In this document: one piece after another, positions 59,966 through 64,000 of the stretch | Layout: the number at the start of each line of letters is the position of its first letter | Position numbering within the stretch: position 1 is the stretch's first letter | Source: Deltaproteobacteria bacterium | GTDB lineage: Bacteria; Myxococcota_A; Polyangia; Haliangiales; SHYZ01 | Assembly: GCA_016210055.1 (NCBI GenBank) | Contig: JACQUZ010000011.1 | Span: 1-64,000, forward strand | Direction: 5' to 3' | Length of the DNA: 64,000 bases | Notes under the pieces: generated by a model | What the model was told of the DNA's origin: nothing | Databases searched by the model: none | The model's input: only the letters and a program-made list of their open reading frames with translations | Position numbers and translations under genes: made by a program

Positions 59966-60352
59966 ATGACCCGAGTGGTGACCCTCATCCAATGCGCGCT
60001 TGCCGTGCTTGTCTTCTCCTGCACCACTCCGACAATTCCCTTGCCCCCACCCGAAGTGGAGGCCATTGAGTTCACGCTCGAGGAAGGCTGGGCTACGTTC
60101 CGCTACACGTTGCCCAAGGTCGATTACGCGAATGCCCGTGTCTTCATCATGAACGAGGATCTCGGGGGAAAGGGGATCGTTGCCGCCGCTGCCGCCGATG
60201 GAAGCGTTCCGCAGACCCAGCCCTTCCAGGCAGCGGTAGGCCATCGAATCCAGGTCATCTTCGCCCGTGATGCGGAACCGGACGAATCGAGCGCAAGGGT
60301 CTGCGTCGTGTTTCGACCCGGAAGCCTGACTGACGAGGACTTCTGCCGGTGA
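59966..60352 (+). CDS. Predicted lipoprotein
   Basis: 128 residues. MTRVVTLIQCALAVLVFSC is a short lipoprotein signal with Cys at about residue 19 (LVFSC). The mature part is beta-rich (VEAIEFTLEEGWATFRYTLPKVDYANARVFIMNEDLGG) with a conserved-looking C-terminal Cys pair (ARVCVVF ... EDFC). No family recognised. It follows the giant activator after 112 bases that hold a possible sigma54 site and a GCCAAC-like repeat, so it may belong to the same regulon. Confidence 0.7.
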   Translation: MTRVVTLIQCALAVLVFSCTTPTIPLPPPEVEAIEFTLEEGWATFRYTLPKVDYANARVFIMNEDLGGKGIVAAAAADGSVPQTQPFQAAVGHRIQVIFARDAEPDESSARVCVVFRPGSLTDEDFCR

Positions 60353-60370
60353 GCGAGGCGGAGACGCGAC

Positions 60371-61243
60371 TTACTCGGAGATGCGGATCTTGGGTGGGAG
60401 GAAGAACGAGCAGCCTGCGCCAAAGAACAGGTGGTTTAGGAAGCGCTTGTCTTTCCCATCGACCCAGCCGTCTGCGTTGAAGTCCAACCCGCTTGGATTG
60501 TCGTTAAACCAGTAGCTGCTCATGGAAAGGTCGACGGCCACCCACTTGTTGATGAAGGCATGAATTCCGACTGCAGCGAGGGCACCGATGTTGGTCCCTG
60601 CGTTGTTCGGGCAGTCATTTCGCGGATCGTCAAAGACGTCCTTGCTCGTCCCGTCCTTGTACTCGATCGTTCGATCCTTTACGCGCGAGCAGCCATTCGA
60701 CGTGCCGAAGGCGCTCTCGGTCTTGACGACCCCCATGCCGCCCTTGATGTACACGTCGAAATTGACGAAGGTCTTTTGGAAAACGGAGAGCTTGCCAAAC
60801 CACGGGGTGAGCGCCACGTACGCGCCGCCATGGAGTGGCGTGCGATTCACGTGATCTTCGTATTGCTTCCTTGACGGTGCGATTCCATCTTCCTGTCCAG
60901 GCTCACCGAGCGCGCTCTTGATCTCACTTCCGAGCGCGCTGTCTCGCGACGTGCCGAAGAACGCCTGGGCGCCGATGGAGAGGGAGTCGGTGAGGTGGTA
61001 CTCGAGCTTCAAGCCGCCGGAATAGGTGTCCTTGTTGTCCGCAGCGACGGACATGTCGAACGTCGGTGCCAGCTCGAAGCGCTTTTCCCGCAGTTCCATC
61101 TTGTGGCGCACTGCTGGCTGCCCTTCCAACAAGGAACGCCGGGCGTCTGCAGTACCGGGCGAAAGAATGGCGACCGCGAGCAACACGGCGCCCACGGTGG
61201 GCGCTGTGCGGGCAAGCTGCTGAGAAGACTTCTGCATCATCAT
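60371..61243 (-). CDS. Outer-membrane beta-barrel protein (first of a pair)
   Basis: 290 residues from the ATG at 61243, behind GAGGAG; the frame extends upstream but that part overlaps the neighbouring gene. Signal peptide-like N-terminus (TAPTVGAVLLAVAILSPGTADA). The body is strand-rich: SGGLKLEYHLTDSLSIGAQAFFG, PLHGGAYVALTPWFGKLSVF, FVNFDVYIKGGMGVVKTES. It resembles the barrel domain found in pairs in myxobacterial genomes, some of which are gliding-related. An EF-hand-like insert (DFNADGWVDGKD) and a Cys-containing loop (NGCSRVKDRT ... RNDCPNN) lie between strands. It starts 11 bases after the preceding barrel gene on the same strand. Confidence 0.8.
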   Translation of the reverse strand: MMMQKSSQQLARTAPTVGAVLLAVAILSPGTADARRSLLEGQPAVRHKMELREKRFELAPTFDMSVAADNKDTYSGGLKLEYHLTDSLSIGAQAFFGTSRDSALGSEIKSALGEPGQEDGIAPSRKQYEDHVNRTPLHGGAYVALTPWFGKLSVFQKTFVNFDVYIKGGMGVVKTESAFGTSNGCSRVKDRTIEYKDGTSKDVFDDPRNDCPNNAGTNIGALAAVGIHAFINKWVAVDLSMSSYWFNDNPSGLDFNADGWVDGKDKRFLNHLFFGAGCSFFLPPKIRISE

Positions 61244-61254
61244 CCGTATCTCCT

Positions 61255-62133
61255 CTAGCGGAATGTCGTATATCGGAAGGAGGTCGGGAACCACATGCTG
61301 AGCCCAGCCTGGAACATGATGTGGTTGATTAGCTTGCTGTCCGCCTGGTCCTTTGCCGTTTCCACAGGCAGGAATGGCTGCCGATTGGCATCTTCGTACT
61401 TGTCGATGAAGACGTAGTCTCGGACGCCCAGGTTGAGCGTAAGCCACGGCGTGAGAAACACGCGTGTCGTAAGACCTGCCGTGGGCGTGATGAGGAGGTT
61501 CTTCCACGCGGGGAATTTCTCCGGATTGGGATCGCGAGGAATGATTTCGGATTGCGTCATGCCTACCCCGACGGTGAAGAGCCACTCCCAGTGAATGATC
61601 CGTCGGTTAAAAATGGTGAACTTTCCATAGATGGGAACGTAGTGAAAATTCAGAGATGCCGACCAAAGGTACTGATTCAGCGTCGGGAGGCGGCGGTCCT
61701 GGCGTGCCACCAGGTCGTAGGTCTCACGGAAGCTCTTGGTGAACGCCTGTGCTTCGAGCCCGACAGCCAGGACGTCCGTGAGATAGAAGTTAGCCTGCGC
61801 ATTGGCGGCGTGGTGCTGGATCATGTTGTCGTTGATGGTCAACCCGTAGGACGGCACCAGCTCGAAGCGGTTCATTTTCAAGAATGGTTTCCGGATGACC
61901 ACTACGATGTCTTGCCAGGACACGCGTTCTTCACCCAACGCCATGTCCTTCTCGGCTTGTCCTTCGCTAGAGCTCTCTTCCGCGGAGGCTTCTGTGCCAC
62001 TGGTCGATTGCTCGGATTCTTCCACCGTGAAGCTCTGCTCCGCGGAAGTCCTGTCCTCAGACTGCGCGGTCGCCAGGCGAGGGAAGGCGAGCGCTGCGAA
62101 AGCCGAAACGACCAGGATCGCGCGCTGGATCAT
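61255..62133 (-). CDS. Outer-membrane beta-barrel protein (second of the pair, upstream gene)
   Basis: 292 residues from the ATG at 62133, preceded by AAGGAGCC. Signal peptide MIQRAILVVSAFAALAFPRLATAQ. An acidic Ser/Glu-rich N-terminal stretch (SEDRTSAEQSFTVEESEQST) precedes a barrel similar in pattern to its neighbour: FELVPSYGLTINDNMIQHHAANAQANFYLTDVLAVGLEAQAFT, LNFHYVPIYGKFTIFNRRIIHWEWLFTVGVGMTQSE, FLTPWLTLNLGVRDYVF. Both end in aromatic residues (TTFR; ISE in the other). A sigma70-like promoter lies upstream (62203-62232). The paired arrangement and sequence style suggest a hetero-oligomeric or sequentially acting pair in the outer membrane. Confidence 0.82.
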   Translation of the reverse strand: MIQRAILVVSAFAALAFPRLATAQSEDRTSAEQSFTVEESEQSTSGTEASAEESSSEGQAEKDMALGEERVSWQDIVVVIRKPFLKMNRFELVPSYGLTINDNMIQHHAANAQANFYLTDVLAVGLEAQAFTKSFRETYDLVARQDRRLPTLNQYLWSASLNFHYVPIYGKFTIFNRRIIHWEWLFTVGVGMTQSEIIPRDPNPEKFPAWKNLLITPTAGLTTRVFLTPWLTLNLGVRDYVFIDKYEDANRQPFLPVETAKDQADSKLINHIMFQAGLSMWFPTSFRYTTFR

Positions 62134-62202
62134 GAGAAGGCTCCTTGCGTCGAAATCATGAGTGAATTCGCGGGCTTGGGTGACTGGCTCAAGGTTTTCG
62201 CG

Positions 62203-62232
62203 ACTATAGCACGCGAAATTTTGGACGAGCAA
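62203..62232 (-). promoter_or_regulatory. Sigma70-type promoter for the paired barrel genes
   Basis: On the minus strand, TTGCTC (62232-62227) and TATAGT (62208-62203) are separated by 18 bases. The start point would be near 62196, leaving about a 60-base leader before the ATG at 62133. The 154-base gap between this operon and ftsY otherwise holds nothing recognisable. Confidence 0.55.
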
Positions 62233-62286
62233 GAGCTTTTCTTCCGGGTGCTTCCGCAGTGCTCGGGGTGTTATTCATGCTGGCGG

Positions 62287-63495
62287 TCAGGCAGCCTTGG
62301 ATTCCCCCTCCCGGTCAAAAAGCGCCGCGACAAATTCGGCGGCGTTGAACTCCCGAAGGTCTTCGACCTTCTCGCCGATGCCGATGTATCGGATGGGGAG
62401 CTTCAAGGTGTCGCAAATCCCCAGCACCACCCCGCCCTTGGCTGTTCCATCCAACTTCGTGAGGACGATCCCCGTGATGTCCAGTGCCTCCTTGAACATC
62501 TGAGCCTGGGCAATGGCGTTTTGTCCCGTCGTGGAGTCCACCACCAGGAACGTCTCGTGTGGCGCCTGGGGCATTGCCTTGCTTGCCACCCGTCGCACTT
62601 TTTGCAGCTCCTCCATGAGGTCCGACTTGGTGTGCAACCGTCCCGCCGTATCTGCGATTAAGACGTCATAGCCCTCGGCTTGGGCATGCCTTATCGCCTC
62701 GAAAACGACAGATGAGGGATCGCCTCCCTCCTTGCCCTTGATGATGGGACATCCCGTTCGCTGGCCCCAGATCTCGAGCTGCTCCGTGGCTGCCGCGCGG
62801 AACGTGTCACCGGCAGCGAGGAGAACCTTCTTCCCATTTTGGGTGAGCTTTGCCGCGAGCTTGCCAATGGTGGTCGTCTTGCCGACCCCGTTGACTCCAA
62901 CGACCAAGAGCACCAGCGGTTTCGCGACTTCGAAGTCGAGCGGGGGCGCGCCCACGTCGAGTATGGCCGTCGATTGCTCCTTGATCTTGTCCCAGATCGT
63001 CTCCACGTCGGCGAGTTGATCGCGGGAGAGCTGGCCCTTCACCGACTCGAAGAGCTTCTGCGACGTCTTCACGCCAATGTCAGCGGTGAGGAGGACTTCT
63101 TCGAGGCGATCGATGGTCTGCGGATCGATCGTCTTCTTTCCCTGAAACAGGGCGCCTATCTTGGCTATGAATCCACCGCGCGTTCTTTCGAGGCCAACCT
63201 TGAGCGGTTTTGCTTCTCGTGCAGCCCGCACCACGGCCGGTTCGGGCACCATGGTCGGCTTTTCCTTGGGCGGCGTGACCTCGAGCCGCTCGGCGGTGAC
63301 TTCTTCGGGCGGCGGCTTGAGAGCTGGCGGGGCGGCCACGCGTTCTTTGAGAGGGGGCGTAGGCTTGGGTGGCGCCAGTTTCTCGGCGCGCTTGGCTGGG
63401 GGCAGCTCCGCCCGCCTCGCTCGCTTGATGGCGATGGCGACGCCCAGCGCCAGGGCAACGAGAATCGCCAAGAAGACCACGACTTCGGTAGACAT
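62287..63495 (-). CDS. ftsY: Signal recognition particle receptor FtsY, membrane-anchored form
   Basis: 402 residues from the ATG at 63495; the open frame to 63585 has no family-like sequence. It targets SRP-bound ribosomes to the membrane. Residues 5-24 ([20 protein letters not shown]) are a membrane anchor, followed by a Pro/Lys/Glu-rich linker (about 35-110). The NG domain then has [17 protein letters not shown] (G1), [36 protein letters not shown] (G3), [12 protein letters not shown] (G4) and [19 protein letters not shown] membrane helix replaces the acidic A-domain of E. coli FtsY and is commonly seen in related bacteria. It is downstream of the partial gene at 63545 on the same strand. 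Confidence 0.93.
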   Translation of the reverse strand: MSTEVVVFLAILVALALGVAIAIKRARRAELPPAKRAEKLAPPKPTPPLKERVAAPPALKPPPEEVTAERLEVTPPKEKPTMVPEPAVVRAAREAKPLKVGLERTRGGFIAKIGALFQGKKTIDPQTIDRLEEVLLTADIGVKTSQKLFESVKGQLSRDQLADVETIWDKIKEQSTAILDVGAPPLDFEVAKPLVLLVVGVNGVGKTTTIGKLAAKLTQNGKKVLLAAGDTFRAAATEQLEIWGQRTGCPIIKGKEGGDPSSVVFEAIRHAQAEGYDVLIADTAGRLHTKSDLMEELQKVRRVASKAMPQAPHETFLVVDSTTGQNAIAQAQMFKEALDITGIVLTKLDGTAKGGVVLGICDTLKLPIRYIGIGEKVEDLREFNAAEFVAALFDREGESKAA

Positions 63496-63544
63496 GCGGC
63501 GCAAGGTAAGATGCGGCGCGCCGTGGGTCAACCTGCGCGCGTGG

Positions 63545-64000
63545 TTACGTTCGCGGGCTCCGGCTGCTTTCCAGCCGGACCGCATCCACCTGGGCCTTGA
63601 CCGTCAAGAGGATGCTTTCGTCCGGGATCCGGGAGGAATAATAGGTCTCCTCGACGAGATCGGTCAGGTCGCGGAGCGGACCGCCGGGCAACTGTCCCCG
63701 CGCGTGCCGGCAGATTTCGCGCGGTGTCCACACGCCCCACAAGTCTGGCGAAGGGAGAAGCCGAGCCGCTACGCCGCGATACATCGCAAAGGCACGCTCG
63801 CGCACCGGAATGAGATCGATGCGCATCCCTCGGAGCTCGCCCCGGTGGGGGATGGAAACCTCAAACCGCTCGGTCACGAATCCGTGGCAGCAGGCCTCCA
63901 CGCGCCAAGGCCCTGCCGTGAGAGGGGGCGTCTCGAACTCACCGGTCTCGCCCGTGACCACCACGACTGGAGCGGCACTTGGTGAGATGAGAGTCAGCCC
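63545..64000 (-). CDS. C-terminal part of a protein with regulatory-like and DUF4129-like regions
   Basis: The open frame continues past the right edge of the window; 152 codons to the stop are visible and the N-terminus is missing. The first visible part ([36 protein letters not shown]) looks like the end of a carboxypeptidase-regulatory or transthyretin-like beta-sandwich. The end ([35 protein letters not shown]) recalls the C-terminal helical tail of DUF4129 proteins (a TPREF ... L-x-x-L-x-x-x-x-Y-S pattern). Only 49 bases separate it from ftsY, so they may share a transcript. Which protein this is cannot be told from the fragment. Confidence 0.55.
   Translation of the reverse strand, partial: GLTLISPSAAPVVVVTGETGEFETPPLTAGPWRVEACCHGFVTERFEVSIPHRGELRGMRIDLIPVRERAFAMYRGVAARLLPSPDLWGVWTPREICRHARGQLPGGPLRDLTDLVEETYYSSRIPDESILLTVKAQVDAVRLESSRSPRT

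Noticed and set aside
61552-62661. 369-codon plus-strand frame over the barrel gene and ftsY
   Set aside because: Crosses two genes with strong opposite-strand evidence and lacks a plausible start or domain.
1-64000. Search for rRNA, tRNA, transposase, integrase and CRISPR repeats
   Set aside because: No transposase-like or integrase-like reading frame, no regularly spaced direct repeats, and no rRNA-like stretches were seen. A tRNA cannot be fully excluded by eye, but gaps are too short and too well explained to suggest one.

Overview
This is a 64 kb, gene-dense, GC-rich chromosomal window with no rRNA, tRNA, insertion sequence, prophage or CRISPR that I could see. The gene content points to a Myxococcota (deltaproteobacterial, probably myxobacterial) chromosome. 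The signs are a GltJ/AgmX-like zinc-ribbon/GYF/TonB-C protein, paired myxobacterial-type outer-membrane barrels, a giant Ser/Thr-kinase-sigma54-activator fusion, a hybrid PAS/GAF histidine kinase, many lipoproteins and TPR/HEAT proteins, and an FtsY with a membrane anchor. That placement is inference from gene families, not a phylogeny.

Layout. 1-4.9 kb: nadB (truncated by the window edge), a lytic transglycosylase, and a coupled TPR-AIM24/pgsA/pabB run. 4.9-11.6 kb: the lipoprotein-maturation genes lgt and lspA with ileS, plus a glycosyltransferase and a methyltransferase. 11.6-21.6 kb: sensor kinase, dCMP deaminase, ABC-F ATPase, Nif3-like protein, serA, hisZ, purA. 21.7-24.7 kb: GltJ-like protein, an EF-hand membrane protein and a free-standing biotinyl domain. 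24.7-32.0 kb (minus strand): ltaE, a TPR lipoprotein and a doubled Mla/MCE lipid transporter (F-E-E-F-D-D), almost all joined by 4-nt start/stop overlaps. 32.0-35.8 kb: a large hairpin, then envelope-polysaccharide genes (flippase-like protein, nucleotide-sugar dehydrogenase, CpsB-type phosphatase). 36-42.3 kb: coiled-coil membrane protein, TIG-domain protein with a His-rich tail, coaX, an EF-G paralogue and its partner. 42.3-50.5 kb: a FAM20C/HipA-like kinase candidate, HEAT protein, MFS transporter, rimO, a serine/threonine dehydratase and an N6-adenine DNA methylase. 50.5-53.9 kb: a doubled ABC-2 exporter (ATPase-permease-ATPase-permease). 54-62.2 kb: a 1,684-residue kinase/AAA/TPR/GAF/sigma54-activator fusion flanked by a barrel gene with a good -24/-12 promoter, a lipoprotein, and two further outer-membrane barrels. 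62.3-64 kb: ftsY and a truncated carboxypeptidase-regulatory-like protein.

Main biological idea. Much of the window concerns the cell envelope: lipoprotein processing, phospholipid synthesis and transport, polysaccharide, barrels, gliding-type proteins. The most unusual system is the doubled MCE transporter. Each half carries one broken ATPase motif, and both defects fall in the same predicted composite ATP site, which suggests an asymmetric heterodimeric lipid transporter. The second is the kinase-sigma54-activator fusion with a sigma54-type promoter beside it. No stretch above about 300 bases lacks a gene; the longest gaps (about 160-210 bases) are described in the entries.
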